A program made the translations under genes and the position numbers. From assembly GCA_947458265.1 (NCBI GenBank), contig CANGYF010000004.1:78491-142490 (forward strand): DNA of 64,000 nucleotides, written 5' to 3'. Source of the DNA: Betaproteobacteria bacterium. GTDB lineage: Bacteria; Pseudomonadota; Gammaproteobacteria; Burkholderiales; CAIKXV01. The notes below the pieces were generated by a model. The model worked only from the letters and a program-made list of their open reading frames with translations. It made no database searches and was not told the DNA's origin. Below, piece after piece: positions 38,011 through 46,752 of this stretch (the first letter of the stretch is position 1; each line of letters starts with the position of its first letter).

Positions 38011-38994
38011 TCAGGCTGCAGCCACTTCGCCGGACAGCGGAAACAGGCACGCGACCAGCCGTCGGCCGTCGAGTGCTCGGGCTACCGGGTCTGCCTCCGT
38101 GCACTGCGGTTGCACGCAGGGACAGCGGCTCGCGAACCGGCAGCCGGCCGGCAGGTCGACCGGGCTCGGGATCTCCCCGCGCAGCGGCGCGCGCAGCGGA
38201 CGGTCGAAGCGCGGGAAGGACTCGAGCAGGCCGCGGGTGTACGGATGGGCGGGGCCCTGCAGGATCGAATCCACCGGGCCGGTCTCCAGGATCCGGCCCA
38301 GGTACATGACCGCTATCCGGTTGCACAGGTAGCTGGCCACGCCCAGGTCGTGGGTCACGAACACCAGTGTCACCTTCAGTTCGGCGACCAGTTCGCGCAG
38401 CAGGTTGAGCAGCGAAGCCTGCACCGACACGTCGAGTCCGGCGACCGCCTCGTCGGCCATGATCACGCGCGGCTCCTGTGCCAGGGCGCGCGCCACCGCG
38501 ACGCGCCTCACCTGGCCACCCGAAAGCTGGTGCGGGTAACGCACGGCCACCGATGCCGGAAGCCCGACGCGCTCGAGCAGCAAGGCGACGCGCCGCGGGA
38601 TGTCCTGCGCAGGATGCAGGCGATGCACGCGCATCGGTTCGCCGATGATCTCGCCGATCGTGAAGCGCGGATTCATGGAACCGCGTGCATCCTGGTACAC
38701 GAAGGCGACTTCGCGCGCGAAGCGGCTACGGTCGCGCGCCAGCACCTGCTGCAGGTCGATGCCGTCGTACAGCACGCGCCCCTCGCCGGGACGGTCCAGT
38801 CCGAGCAGCATGCGCACCAGCGTCGACTTGCCGGAACCGCTCTCGCCGACCAGTGCGACCGAACTGCCCGCTTCGATGTCCAGGCGCACACCGTCGAGCG
38901 CGCGCAGTTCCACCGGGCCGCCGCGACCCTTGCGCAGCAGGAACCGCTTCTCGACATCGAGCACCGAGAACACCGGCACCGTGGATTCGTTCAT
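38011..38994 (-). CDS. Peptide-type ABC transporter ATP-binding protein (OppF/DppF-like)
   Basis: Second ATPase of a five-gene importer. Walker A GESGSGKST, Q-loop VYQDARGSMNPRFTIGEIIGEP, signature LSGGQVRRVAVARAL, Walker B VIMADEAVAGLD and His switch VTHDLG are present. The C-terminal oligopeptide extension (HPYTRGLLESFP, LPAGCRFASRCPCVQPQC) carries the Cys cluster typical of the family. ATG 38994 has GGAG 8 bases upstream. Walker B reads DEAVAGLD where DEPVSALD is usual, a minor change. It is the last gene of the operon and converges on glk. Confidence 0.92.
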   Translation of the reverse strand: MNESTVPVFSVLDVEKRFLLRKGRGGPVELRALDGVRLDIEAGSSVALVGESGSGKSTLVRMLLGLDRPGEGRVLYDGIDLQQVLARDRSRFAREVAFVYQDARGSMNPRFTIGEIIGEPMRVHRLHPAQDIPRRVALLLERVGLPASVAVRYPHQLSGGQVRRVAVARALAQEPRVIMADEAVAGLDVSVQASLLNLLRELVAELKVTLVFVTHDLGVASYLCNRIAVMYLGRILETGPVDSILQGPAHPYTRGLLESFPRFDRPLRAPLRGEIPSPVDLPAGCRFASRCPCVQPQCTEADPVARALDGRRLVACLFPLSGEVAAA

Positions 38995-39007
38995 CGGTTG
39001 CACTCCA

Positions 39008-39973
39008 TCAGGCATGCCAGCAGGCGACGCTGCGTATCCCGTCGGACACCAGCGGCGGCGTCTGCGCGCATTGCGCACTGGCGCGATCGCAGCGGGGCGC
39101 GAACCGGCAGCCGGCGGGCAGATCTTCCAGGCCGGGCACGCTGCCCGGGATCGGTGCCAGCACCTGTTCCTGCCCGAGTTCGATCGAGCAGGCACGCAGC
39201 GCACGCGTGTAGGGATGGCGGGGGGCGGCGAACAGTTCGCCGGCTGGCGCCACCTCGACCACCTGTCCGGCGTAGAGCACTACCACCCGGTCGCAAACCT
39301 GCGCGGCGAGGGCGAGGTCGTGCAGCACGAAGATCGCGCTCGCCGAGCGCGCACGGACCCGTTCCAGGATCAGTTCCATGATCTGTGCCTGGATGGTGAC
39401 GTCGAGTGCACTCGTCGGTTCGTCCGCGATCAGGAGCTGCGGGTCGCAGGCAAGCGCCATCGCGATCATCACGCGTTGCTGCATGCCGCCGGAGAGTTCA
39501 TGCGGGAAGGCATCGAGGCGGAGCGCAGCCTCGCCGATGCCCACGCTCTCGAGCAGCTCGATCGAACGCTGCCGCCGCTCGTTACCGCGCAGGCCGAGGT
39601 GGCGCGACAACGGCTCGGCCAGTTGCGCGCCGACGGTGAAGCAGGGGTTGAGCGCCGCGGTGGCATCCTGGAACACCAGGCCGATGCGGTTGCCGCGCAG
39701 CTGCCGGTACTGCGCCTCGGCAAGACCGGTCAGTTCAACGCCATCGAAGCGTATCGATCCGCGCAGGGCGACCTCCGGCGGCCGGAGCAGGCCGATGATC
39801 GCCAGCGCAATCGTCGACTTGCCCGCCCCGGATTCACCGATCAGCCCGATCGTCTGTCCGCGGCCGAGTTCGAAGGCCACGTTGTCGAGCACGTCCACCT
39901 TGCCGCGGGCGAGACTGAACGCCTGCAGCGAGAGCAGGGGTACATCCTCTTCGGCAACTGCCGGATGATCCAT
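39008..39973 (-). CDS. Peptide-type ABC transporter ATP-binding protein (OppD/DppD-like)
   Basis: First ATPase of the importer, 321 residues. Walker A GESGAGKST, FQDATAALNPCFTVGAQL, signature LSGGMQQRVMIAMAL, Walker B LLIADEPTSALD and VLHDLA are intact. It also has the C-terminal Cys-containing extension (LPAGCRFAPRCDRASAQC). Its ATG overlaps the permease stop by one base (TGATG). With its partner ATPase it would form the heterodimeric motor of the transporter. Confidence 0.92.
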   Translation of the reverse strand: MDHPAVAEEDVPLLSLQAFSLARGKVDVLDNVAFELGRGQTIGLIGESGAGKSTIALAIIGLLRPPEVALRGSIRFDGVELTGLAEAQYRQLRGNRIGLVFQDATAALNPCFTVGAQLAEPLSRHLGLRGNERRQRSIELLESVGIGEAALRLDAFPHELSGGMQQRVMIAMALACDPQLLIADEPTSALDVTIQAQIMELILERVRARSASAIFVLHDLALAAQVCDRVVVLYAGQVVEVAPAGELFAAPRHPYTRALRACSIELGQEQVLAPIPGSVPGLEDLPAGCRFAPRCDRASAQCAQTPPLVSDGIRSVACWHA

Positions 39974-40869
39974 CAGCGTGCCTCCCCGCTGCGCGGGTCG
40001 AGGGCGTCGCGCAGCCCGTCGGCGAGCAGGTTCAGTGCTACCAGCAGGATTGCCAGCGCCACGCCCGGGATGCCGGCGATCCACGGAGCCATCGTGATGA
40101 AGGCACGGCCTTCGGCGATCATCAGCCCCCAGTCGGGCGTGGGCGGAGCCACACCGACGCCGAGGAAGGACAGACCCGACTCGAGCAGGATGGCGATCGA
40201 CACCCGGATGCCCGCCTGCACGACGATGCCCGGCGCCACGTTGAGCAGTACATGGCGCACCACGATCTCGCGCATCGGCACGCCCATCAGCCGCGCAGCC
40301 TCGACATAGGGTTGCGCGCGCACCTGCAGCACGTCGGAGCGCACCGTGCGTGCGAACGGGCCGACGAAGGACAGCGCAAGCGCGTACACCAGGTTGTCGA
40401 CACCCGGTCCCAGCACCGCCAGGAAGGCCATCGCCAGGATCAGTTCCGGGAAGGCGAGCAGGCCGTCGACCACGCGCATTATCGCCCACTCGGTCCTGCC
40501 GCCTGCAAGCCCCGCAAGCAGGCCCAGCGCGACGCCGGCCACCATCCCGAGCAGCACCGAGCCGAAGCCGATGGCCAGCGCAAGGCGTGCCCCGTACAGC
40601 AGGCGTGAATAGATGTCCTGCCCGAACGAGTCGGTGCCCAGCCAGTGCGCCGCCGAGGGCGGCTGCATCGATGCTTCGACCGCCTGGTGTACCGGGTCGT
40701 GCGTCGCCAGCCAGGGGGCGAACAGCGCGGCGAGCACGTAGGCGAGCACGATGCCCATGCCCCATCGTGCGCTGCGCTGCGCCCAGACGGCTGACCAGCC
40801 CTCGGCCAGCGCACTGCGGCGCGTGGCCATCGGCATCGTCGGTACCTGGATGGAAGGCGGGGCGCTCAT
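39973..40869 (-). CDS. Peptide-type ABC transporter permease (OppC/DppC-like)
   Basis: A 298-residue inner-membrane permease with about six membrane helices. The N-terminal OppC_N element (MGIVLAYVLAALFAPWLATHDP, WLGTDSFGQDIYSRLLYGAR) and the EAA-type cytoplasmic loop (YVEAARLMGVPMREIVVRHVLLN) that contacts the ATPases are clear. It overlaps the upstream permease gene by four bases and the downstream ATPase gene by one, consistent with stoichiometric synthesis. Confidence 0.92.
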   Translation of the reverse strand: MSAPPSIQVPTMPMATRRSALAEGWSAVWAQRSARWGMGIVLAYVLAALFAPWLATHDPVHQAVEASMQPPSAAHWLGTDSFGQDIYSRLLYGARLALAIGFGSVLLGMVAGVALGLLAGLAGGRTEWAIMRVVDGLLAFPELILAMAFLAVLGPGVDNLVYALALSFVGPFARTVRSDVLQVRAQPYVEAARLMGVPMREIVVRHVLLNVAPGIVVQAGIRVSIAILLESGLSFLGVGVAPPTPDWGLMIAEGRAFITMAPWIAGIPGVALAILLVALNLLADGLRDALDPRSGEAR

Positions 40870-41816
40870 GCGAGCCGCCGCAGGCGCGGATCGAGCCAGG
40901 TGTAGAGCTGGTCGACCATCAGGTTCACTAGGACGAACAGCAGGCCGCTCAGCATCACGCCAGCCTGTACCACGGTGTATTCGCGGTTGAGCGTCGCGGC
41001 GGTGATCATCATGCCCAGGCCGGGCAGGGCGAACACGACCTCGGTCATCACCGCGCCGCGCAGCATGCCGCCCAGTTGCAGGCCCAGCGTGGTGGTCAGG
41101 GGCATCAGGACGTTACGCATCGCGTGCACCCAGACGACGCGCGTGGCGCCTTCGCCGCGCGCGCGCGCAGCCAGGATGTAGCTGTGCCCGAGCACGTCGA
41201 GCAGGCTGGCGCGCGTGACCCGGGCGATCAGGCCGATGTACCAGGCGGCGAGCGTGATCGCCGGCAGGGTGAGGTACCAGAGTCCCTCGAGCGGATCTTC
41301 CCACGGCGCTACGAAGCCCAGCGTCGGGAACCAGCCGAGGCCGACCCCGAATACCCAGATCAGGACGATACCCAGGTAGAAGCTCGGGAAGGCGTTGCCG
41401 AACACCGCGACGCCGGTGGCGCACAGGTCCATCCAGGTGTCGCGTTTGAGCGCGGAGAGCACGCCGGCCGGGATACCCACCAGCAGCGCGAGCACCATCG
41501 CGTAGGCGGCCAGGCACAGGGTCACCGGCAATGCCTGCATCACCGCGAGGCGGAAGATGTCCTCATTTGAGACGAACGAGCGTCCCCAGTCCCCCGTGAC
41601 GAAGTTGCCCAGCCAGGTGGTGTACTGGACCATCCATGGCCGGTCCAGGCCGAGTTCGGTGAACAGCCTGTCGTAGGAGTCCTTGTTGTAGTCGGACCCC
41701 AGCATCAATGAGACGGGGTCGCCAGGCGCGAGTTTCAGGAACACGAAGCTCGCGACGGAGACGAAAAAAAGCACCAGCGCAGTCTGGCCGACCTGCGCGA
41801 GGAATCGGTTTGGCAT
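40866..41816 (-). CDS. Peptide-type ABC transporter permease (OppB/DppB-like)
   Basis: A 316-residue permease with the DppB N-terminus (FLKLAPGDPVSLMLG), about six helices and the EAA loop (YILAARARGEGATRVVWVHAMRN). ATG 41816 is preferred over a TTG two codons upstream. A 14-bp perfect hairpin separates it from the binding-protein gene, so it may be made at a lower level than the binding protein despite sharing the transcript. Confidence 0.92.
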   Translation of the reverse strand: MPNRFLAQVGQTALVLFFVSVASFVFLKLAPGDPVSLMLGSDYNKDSYDRLFTELGLDRPWMVQYTTWLGNFVTGDWGRSFVSNEDIFRLAVMQALPVTLCLAAYAMVLALLVGIPAGVLSALKRDTWMDLCATGVAVFGNAFPSFYLGIVLIWVFGVGLGWFPTLGFVAPWEDPLEGLWYLTLPAITLAAWYIGLIARVTRASLLDVLGHSYILAARARGEGATRVVWVHAMRNVLMPLTTTLGLQLGGMLRGAVMTEVVFALPGLGMMITAATLNREYTVVQAGVMLSGLLFVLVNLMVDQLYTWLDPRLRRLA

Positions 41817-41825
41817 CGTCAAGGT

Positions 41826-41859
41826 GGACGCAGCACCGCGCAGCGGCGGTGCTGCGTCC
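41826..41859 (-). promoter_or_regulatory. Strong intercistronic hairpin between binding protein and permease genes
   Basis: GGACGCAGCACCGC (41826-41839) and GCGGTGCTGCGTCC (41846-41859) form a perfect 14-bp stem with a 6-base loop. It starts 24 bases after the binding-protein stop on the minus strand and ends 9 bases before the permease ATG. There is no U-tract. Such hairpins commonly block 3' exonucleases and keep the binding-protein mRNA abundant, while partially reducing downstream expression. Confidence 0.7.
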
Positions 41860-41883
41860 CGCTCCAGGGCGGGTAAGGCTCGG

Positions 41884-43539
41884 TCAGCCGAGCGAAACGG
41901 TGTGCAGGTTCAGAAGGTCGACCGGGACGTACTGGAAGCCGCGGACCCGTTTCGTGAATGCCTTGAACACCTTCATGTGCGCGAGCATCGCCAGCGGTGC
42001 GTCGTCGAGCAGTACGTCGACCGCACGGTTGTAGAGCACTACCCGGCGCTTGGTGTCCAGGGTGTCGGAGGCTTCGCCGACCAGCTTGTCGAACTCGGGG
42101 TTCGAGTAGCCGACGAAATTCCACTGGCGTCCGGTCGACCACTCGGGGGTGATCGTCTCGTGCGGATCCAGGTCGGCGATCCAGGCCTCGTCGAACATGT
42201 CGAAGTCGCCGGTATTGCGCCGCTTCAGCCAGGCGGCGCGGTCCGACAGTTCGACCTTCGGCTTGACGCCGATCTTCGCCAGCATCGGCGCAAGCAACTG
42301 GGAGATCCGGGTGCCGCTGCCCCCTGAGCCAGTGAAGCCCTCGGCAACGATGTACACCGGAGCGACTTCGCCCTGGTCTGCCGCCTTCTTGCGGAACTCC
42401 ATCGCCTTCTTCAGGTCGAGGCGGTGGCCGCGCGTGGTCTTCGCGATGTTCGGGTCGTAGAACGGCGCCATCGGCGGGGAGATCGGGGTGAATGCAGGGA
42501 TCGCTTCGCCGAAGTAGCCCTGCTTGACGATCACGTCGCGGTCGATCGCGAAGGCCACCGCGCGGCGCAGGTTCGCGTCCATGAACGGGCCCTTGCGGTT
42601 GTTCATGCCGACGTAGCTGTAGTTGCCCTCGACCTGGCCGTAGAGCGCGATGTTCGGCGACTTGCGCAGCTCGGGCACGAACTGGAACGGCACCAGCGAG
42701 AGGCCGTCGACCTGGCCACCCAGCAGGGCGGCCACGCCGGAGCTGGGTTCGCGGATCAGGCGGATCTCGACGCGGTCGAGGTAGGGCAGGTCCTTCTCGA
42801 AGTAGTCGGGGTTGCGCTCCAGGACGATGGAATCGTTCTCGCGCCAGCTGACGAACTTGAACGGGCCGGTGCCGACCGGGCTGCGGCCGTAGTCGCGGCC
42901 GAGCTTCTCGATCGCCGAGCGGCATACGATCGTGCCGGCGCGGCCGGTGCTGCCGGTCAGTGCGACCGGCAGGAATGCGTAGGGCTTGCTGAACGTGAAA
43001 CGGACGGTGAGCTCGTCGACCACGTCGACCGAGCTCAGGTCCTCATAGTGGTAACCGTGCTGCGACTTGTTGGCCGGGTCGCGCACGCGCTCGACGCTCC
43101 ATTTCACCGCTTCGGCATTCAGCGGATCGCCGTTGTGGAACTTCACGCCCTTGCGCAGGCGGAACACATGCACTCGGTCGCTGATGGCATCCCACTTCTC
43201 GGCGAGGTCGGGTTCGAAACCCACCTTCTTGCCGTCCCAGGTGACCTTCAGCAGGCCGTTGAAGACGTTGTTGATGACCTTGATCGAGCCGAGCGACGAC
43301 GTGTAGTGCGGATCGAGGGTGTCGAGCGCATCGATCCAGCCCAGCCGGATCGTGCCGCCGCGCTTGACCGGCTGGCCCTGCGCATGGGCGTCCGACACCA
43401 GTGCAGCGCTGCCGACACCGATGCCGGCGAGGCCCAGTGCCCCTGCGGCGGCACCGGCACCCAGCAGCGAGCGGCGGCCCTGGCTGAAGTCCTTCGCCAT
43501 CCGGGCGGCGAGCAGGGAACGGTGATCGATCTTCGTCAT
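41884..43539 (-). CDS. Periplasmic solute-binding protein of the peptide ABC transporter (family 5)
   Basis: This 551-residue protein is the extracytoplasmic receptor of the importer encoded downstream. The N-terminus has a twin-arginine motif (GRRSLLGAG, Arg22-Arg23) before a hydrophobic Ala/Gly-rich segment ending AHA near residue 53, so Tat export is likely. Family 5 motifs include LDTLDPHYTSS, DLAEKWDA, RLRKGVKFHNGDPLNAEAV, SPVGTGPFKFVSW, AFAIDRDVIVKQGYFG. Ligands in the family include peptides, nickel and glutathione; none can be assigned. GGAG 7 bases before ATG 43539 supports the start. It follows the Moco operon on the same strand after 347 bases. Confidence 0.92.
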   Translation of the reverse strand: MTKIDHRSLLAARMAKDFSQGRRSLLGAGAAAGALGLAGIGVGSAALVSDAHAQGQPVKRGGTIRLGWIDALDTLDPHYTSSLGSIKVINNVFNGLLKVTWDGKKVGFEPDLAEKWDAISDRVHVFRLRKGVKFHNGDPLNAEAVKWSVERVRDPANKSQHGYHYEDLSSVDVVDELTVRFTFSKPYAFLPVALTGSTGRAGTIVCRSAIEKLGRDYGRSPVGTGPFKFVSWRENDSIVLERNPDYFEKDLPYLDRVEIRLIREPSSGVAALLGGQVDGLSLVPFQFVPELRKSPNIALYGQVEGNYSYVGMNNRKGPFMDANLRRAVAFAIDRDVIVKQGYFGEAIPAFTPISPPMAPFYDPNIAKTTRGHRLDLKKAMEFRKKAADQGEVAPVYIVAEGFTGSGGSGTRISQLLAPMLAKIGVKPKVELSDRAAWLKRRNTGDFDMFDEAWIADLDPHETITPEWSTGRQWNFVGYSNPEFDKLVGEASDTLDTKRRVVLYNRAVDVLLDDAPLAMLAHMKVFKAFTKRVRGFQYVPVDLLNLHTVSLG

Positions 43540-43886
43540 GTACGACTCCGTGGTGGGTATCTGGTATGCGTAGACCTCGTGTGCAAAGTCCGTGCCACCC
43601 CGTTCGCGTTCCCTCTGCGGGGCTGCAGTACCCTGACCGCGAATGGTCGTGCGCCCGGGCATCCGTCCGTGGCGAACGCCTGGCCGGGCTTCACTTCGGA
43701 TCCGGCGTGCAACGTCGGCAGTGCGCGGCACCGCAGGGTGCGCTGCAAGGGAGCATGCGCGCACCGTTTCCGTGCCTCGGGCGGGGTCGGCCCGGAGGGA
43801 GGGTCGCCCGCGATGGCCCGTCAGCCGAAATGCCCGGCTTGCGCTGGCGTGTCGACCGGCTGCCTCACGCCAGGGCCGGCTGGTGG
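43540..43886. other. Intergenic region between mobA and the ABC transporter operon
   Basis: No gene is supported in these 347 bases. On the minus strand a 9-bp stem with a 2-base bulge (GGCCGG-CTG 43874-43882 with CAG-CC-CCGGCC 43888-43898) spans the mobA stop and may terminate the Moco operon. The remainder should contain the promoter of the ABC transporter operon, but I see no good -35/-10 pair. Confidence 0.45.
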
Positions 43887-44501
43887 TCAGCCCCGGCCGG
43901 CGGCGGCCTGCAGTTCGTCCCGCGTGTTCAGGTTGTCGAAGGCCGCAGCCTCGTCAGCGAAGTCGACCTCGACCACGTGCAGCGACGAGTACCAGTGGTC
44001 GATCTTGCGGCCGCCGCCTGCGAGGTAGGCCGCGAGGTTCGCATGCAGTTCGCGCCGGCAGAGGCAGAACACCGGATGCGGCTGGCTGCCGGTGCGCGCG
44101 ACTGCGAGGTCCGCGCCGCCGGTGGCCAGCGCCTCGTACAGGCGGATGACCAGGTCGGCCGGCAGGAACGGGGAATCGCAGGGTACGGTTGCGACCAGCC
44201 CGTGCGTGGCGTTCGCCAGGCCGCGCTCGAGCCCGGCCAGCGGGCCGGCGAAGCCTGCGATCGCATCGGGCACCACCCGGTGGCCGAAGGCCGCATAGCG
44301 GTCGAGGTTCTGGTTGGCGTTGATCAGCAGTTCGTCCACCTGCGGCTGCAGGCGCTCGATGACCTGCGCGACCATCGGCCGACCGTCGAGCAGTTGCAAG
44401 CCCTTGTCGACGCCGCCCATCCGGCGGCCGAGCCCGCCGGCGAGCACCACGCCGGTGACCGGCACCGTGCCGGGCGTGCGCCGTGCAACCGGTTCGCTCA
44501 T
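43887..44501 (-). CDS. mobA: Molybdenum cofactor guanylyltransferase MobA
   Basis: MobA attaches GMP to Mo-molybdopterin to give the guanine dinucleotide cofactor used by DMSO-reductase family enzymes such as formate dehydrogenase. The nucleotide-binding loop LAGGLGRRMGGVDKGL (residues 20-35) and the metal-binding VPCDSPFLPADL are present. The length of 204 residues is normal. It overlaps fdhD by four bases. Note that the molybdenum hydroxylase at 2594-5208 belongs to a family that usually uses the cytosine or unmodified cofactor, so MobA must serve other enzymes. Confidence 0.93.
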   Translation of the reverse strand: MSEPVARRTPGTVPVTGVVLAGGLGRRMGGVDKGLQLLDGRPMVAQVIERLQPQVDELLINANQNLDRYAAFGHRVVPDAIAGFAGPLAGLERGLANATHGLVATVPCDSPFLPADLVIRLYEALATGGADLAVARTGSQPHPVFCLCRRELHANLAAYLAGGGRKIDHWYSSLHVVEVDFADEAAAFDNLNTRDELQAAAGRG

Positions 44502-45349
44502 CGGTCGAAGCGAGCTTCGCCGGTGAACAGCAGGTAGCGGGTATTCGCCGCGCGGCCGATCATCGTCAGGCCGACCTGGCGGGCGATGCGGTAGCCCATC
44601 TCGGTGAGGCCGGAGCGCGAGACCAGGAACGGTACGCCCATCTGCGCGCACTTGATCACCATCTCCGAGGTCAGGCGCCCGGTGGTGTAGAACACCTTGT
44701 CGCCGCCATCGACCCGGTCGAGCCACATGTGACCGGCGATGGCATCCACCGCATTGTGCCGGCCGACATCCTCGACGTAGTAGAGCACCTCGGCATCGGC
44801 CGTTGACGTCTGCGCGTCGTCGCTGCAGCGCACGAGCGCGCAACCATGGACCGCGCCGGCCTGCTTGTAGATGGTCTCGCACCGGCGCACCGCATCGAGC
44901 AGCGCGTACAGGCCACGCTGCGACAGGCGCGCGTGCTGCGGCAGTCGGATCGCATCGATCTCCTCCATCAGGTCACCGAACACCGAGCCCTGGCCGCAGC
45001 CGGTGGTGACCGTGCGCTTCGCGGTGCGCGCCGAGAAGTCGGCCGCCCCGGCGCGCGTGGTGACCGCGACGGCATCGACCTCCCAGTCGACATGGACCGC
45101 GGCGATCTCGTCGATGCCGCCGACCAGGCGCTGGTTGCGCAGGAAGCCGAGCGCCAGGGCCTCCGGTGCCTGGCCGAGCGTCATCAGCGTCACCAGTTCG
45201 CGCTTGTCGACGTACAGCGTCAACGGATGCTCGCCGGCGATGGCCACGGTCGAACGCTGGCCATGCTCGTCGAGTGCCTCGACGCCGAAGGTGAGGTCGC
45301 GCCGTGCGGCGGTGAGTTGCGGCCGTGCGGCGGGCGCGGCCGGCAGCAT
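44498..45349 (-). CDS. fdhD: Formate dehydrogenase accessory sulfurtransferase FdhD
   Basis: FdhD transfers sulfur from IscS to the Mo centre of formate dehydrogenases. The motifs VDKRELVTLMTLGQAPEALALGFLRNQ, VHGCALV, YYVEDVGRHNAVDAIAG and LTSEMVIKCAQMGVPFLVSRS are diagnostic. In E. coli two cysteines in a C-x-x-C loop matter; here the loop reads TTGCGQGSVFGDL with only Cys118, so the second cysteine is missing. The length is 283 residues. It overlaps moeA by one base and mobA by four. A formate dehydrogenase gene is expected elsewhere in the genome. Confidence 0.92.
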   Translation of the reverse strand: MLPAAPAARPQLTAARRDLTFGVEALDEHGQRSTVAIAGEHPLTLYVDKRELVTLMTLGQAPEALALGFLRNQRLVGGIDEIAAVHVDWEVDAVAVTTRAGAADFSARTAKRTVTTGCGQGSVFGDLMEEIDAIRLPQHARLSQRGLYALLDAVRRCETIYKQAGAVHGCALVRCSDDAQTSTADAEVLYYVEDVGRHNAVDAIAGHMWLDRVDGGDKVFYTTGRLTSEMVIKCAQMGVPFLVSRSGLTEMGYRIARQVGLTMIGRAANTRYLLFTGEARFDR

Positions 45350-46644
45350 CAGACCAGGCCTTCGAACATCTGCACGTCGACGACGGTCCCGGCCGGTGCA
45401 TTGCCCTGGTCGACCGGCAGCACGATGAAGCAGTTCGCGAGCGACATCGAGGACAGGATGCCCGAGCCCTGTTCGCCGGTGGGTTTCACCTGCCAGCCGC
45501 CGTCCGCGCCGGCCGACAGCACGCCGCGCTGGAACTCGGTGCGCCCCGGTGCCTTCTTCAGCGGCGCGGTGCAGGTGGCCTTGAACATGGGCAGCAGCGG
45601 CATCGGGTCGCGGCCCATCATCTTCAGCAGCGGCTCGCGCACGAACTGGTAGAAGGTGGCCATCACCGCGACCGGGTTGCCCGGCAGCCCGAAGAAGTGC
45701 GCGCCACCGATGCGGCCATAGGCGAGCGGCCGTCCGGGCTTCATCGCGATCTTCCAGAACACGACCTCGCCCATGCGGTCGAGCATCTGCTTGATGAAGT
45801 CGGCCTCGCCCACGGACACGCCGCCGCTGGTGATGATCACGTCGGCCATCCGCGCTGCTTCGGCGAAATGCGCTTCCAGCTTCGCCGGTTCGTCTCGCAC
45901 CACGCCCATGTCGATCAGGTCCACGCCAAGGCGGGACAGCATGCCGTGGATCGTGTAGCGGTTGCTGTCGTAGACCTGGCCTTCGCCGAGGCTGCCGCCG
46001 ATCGACACCAGTTCGTCGCCGGTGGAGAAGAACGCCACCCGCAGGCGGCGGTACACCGTCGCGTCGCCGATGCCCAGCGAAGCGAGCAGCCCGACCTCGG
46101 CAGGGCGCATCCACTGGCCCCGGCGCAGCACGACCGCACCACGGCGGATGTCCTCCCCGGCATAGCGTACGTTCTGCGCGCGGCGCAGGCCGGCCCCGAA
46201 GGTGACCACGCCGTCCCCCGGACGGGTGTGTTCCTGCGGTACCACGCAGTCGAGCGGCGCCGGCACGACGCCGCCGGTCATGATGCGTATGCATTCGCCC
46301 GGTGCGACCTCGCCATTGAACGTGCGCCCCGCAAAGGCGGTACCCACCACCTTCAGCGTCACGCCCTCGCGGCCGTCGACGTCCGAATGGCGCAGGGCAT
46401 ACCCGTCCATCGCCGAGTTGTCGGCCAGCGGCACGTCGAACGGCGAAACGATGTCCTCGGCGAGCACCTGGCCCAGCGCGTCGCGCACCGGCACGCGACG
46501 GGTGCCGGTGATCGGCGCGACGAAGCGGTCGATGAAGGCGCGTGCCTTGTCGACCGGCATCGAGTTCGGATCGTAGTCGTCGGCGCAGGAGGCGGCGCGG
46601 ATCGAGTCGCTGCCGGCGGGTGCTGCGCTATCGGGGTCGGTCAT
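45349..46644 (-). CDS. moeA: Molybdopterin molybdenumtransferase MoeA
   Basis: MoeA inserts molybdate into adenylylated molybdopterin to form active Mo-cofactor. Motifs over the 431 residues: FDVPLADNSAMDGYALR, GECIRIMTGGVVPAPLDCVVPQE, RRGQWMRPAEVGLLASLGI, FFSTGDELV, YDSNRYTIHGMLSRLGVD, ITSGGVSVGEADF and FGLPGNPVAVMATFYQFVRP-type end. All domains are present. It starts 108 bases after moaA; the gap contains four copies of a 14-base tandem repeat. It overlaps fdhD downstream by one base. Confidence 0.95.
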   Translation of the reverse strand: MTDPDSAAPAGSDSIRAASCADDYDPNSMPVDKARAFIDRFVAPITGTRRVPVRDALGQVLAEDIVSPFDVPLADNSAMDGYALRHSDVDGREGVTLKVVGTAFAGRTFNGEVAPGECIRIMTGGVVPAPLDCVVPQEHTRPGDGVVTFGAGLRRAQNVRYAGEDIRRGAVVLRRGQWMRPAEVGLLASLGIGDATVYRRLRVAFFSTGDELVSIGGSLGEGQVYDSNRYTIHGMLSRLGVDLIDMGVVRDEPAKLEAHFAEAARMADVIITSGGVSVGEADFIKQMLDRMGEVVFWKIAMKPGRPLAYGRIGGAHFFGLPGNPVAVMATFYQFVREPLLKMMGRDPMPLLPMFKATCTAPLKKAPGRTEFQRGVLSAGADGGWQVKPTGEQGSGILSSMSLANCFIVLPVDQGNAPAGTVVDVQMFEGLV

Positions 46645-46664
46645 CGTGCGTTCTCGCGGGCGGT

Positions 46665-46720
46665 GGGTCGTCGATTCGGGGTCGTCGATTCGGGGTCGTC
46701 GATTCGGGGTCGTCGAATCC
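46665..46720. repeat. Tandem 14-base repeat between moaA and moeA
   Basis: GGGTCGTCGATTCG occurs three times without a gap (46665-46678, 46679-46692, 46693-46706), followed by a fourth copy with two changes (46707-46720). It lies in the 108-base moaA-moeA gap. It may be a slippage-prone minisatellite that alters spacing upstream of moeA, or a set of protein or RNA binding sites. Confidence 0.85.
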
Positions 46721-46752
46721 GGGTCTGTCGGATCGTCTGTCGCGGCGCGCGG

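Noticed and set aside
43540..43886. Search for a small RNA or hidden gene between mobA and the ABC operon
   Set aside because: No open frame with plausible composition or ribosome-binding site, and no terminator-linked structure apart from the stem at the mobA stop.
46665..46720. Tandem repeat considered as a CRISPR array
   Set aside because: Units are 14 bases and directly adjacent, with no spacers and no cas genes nearby.
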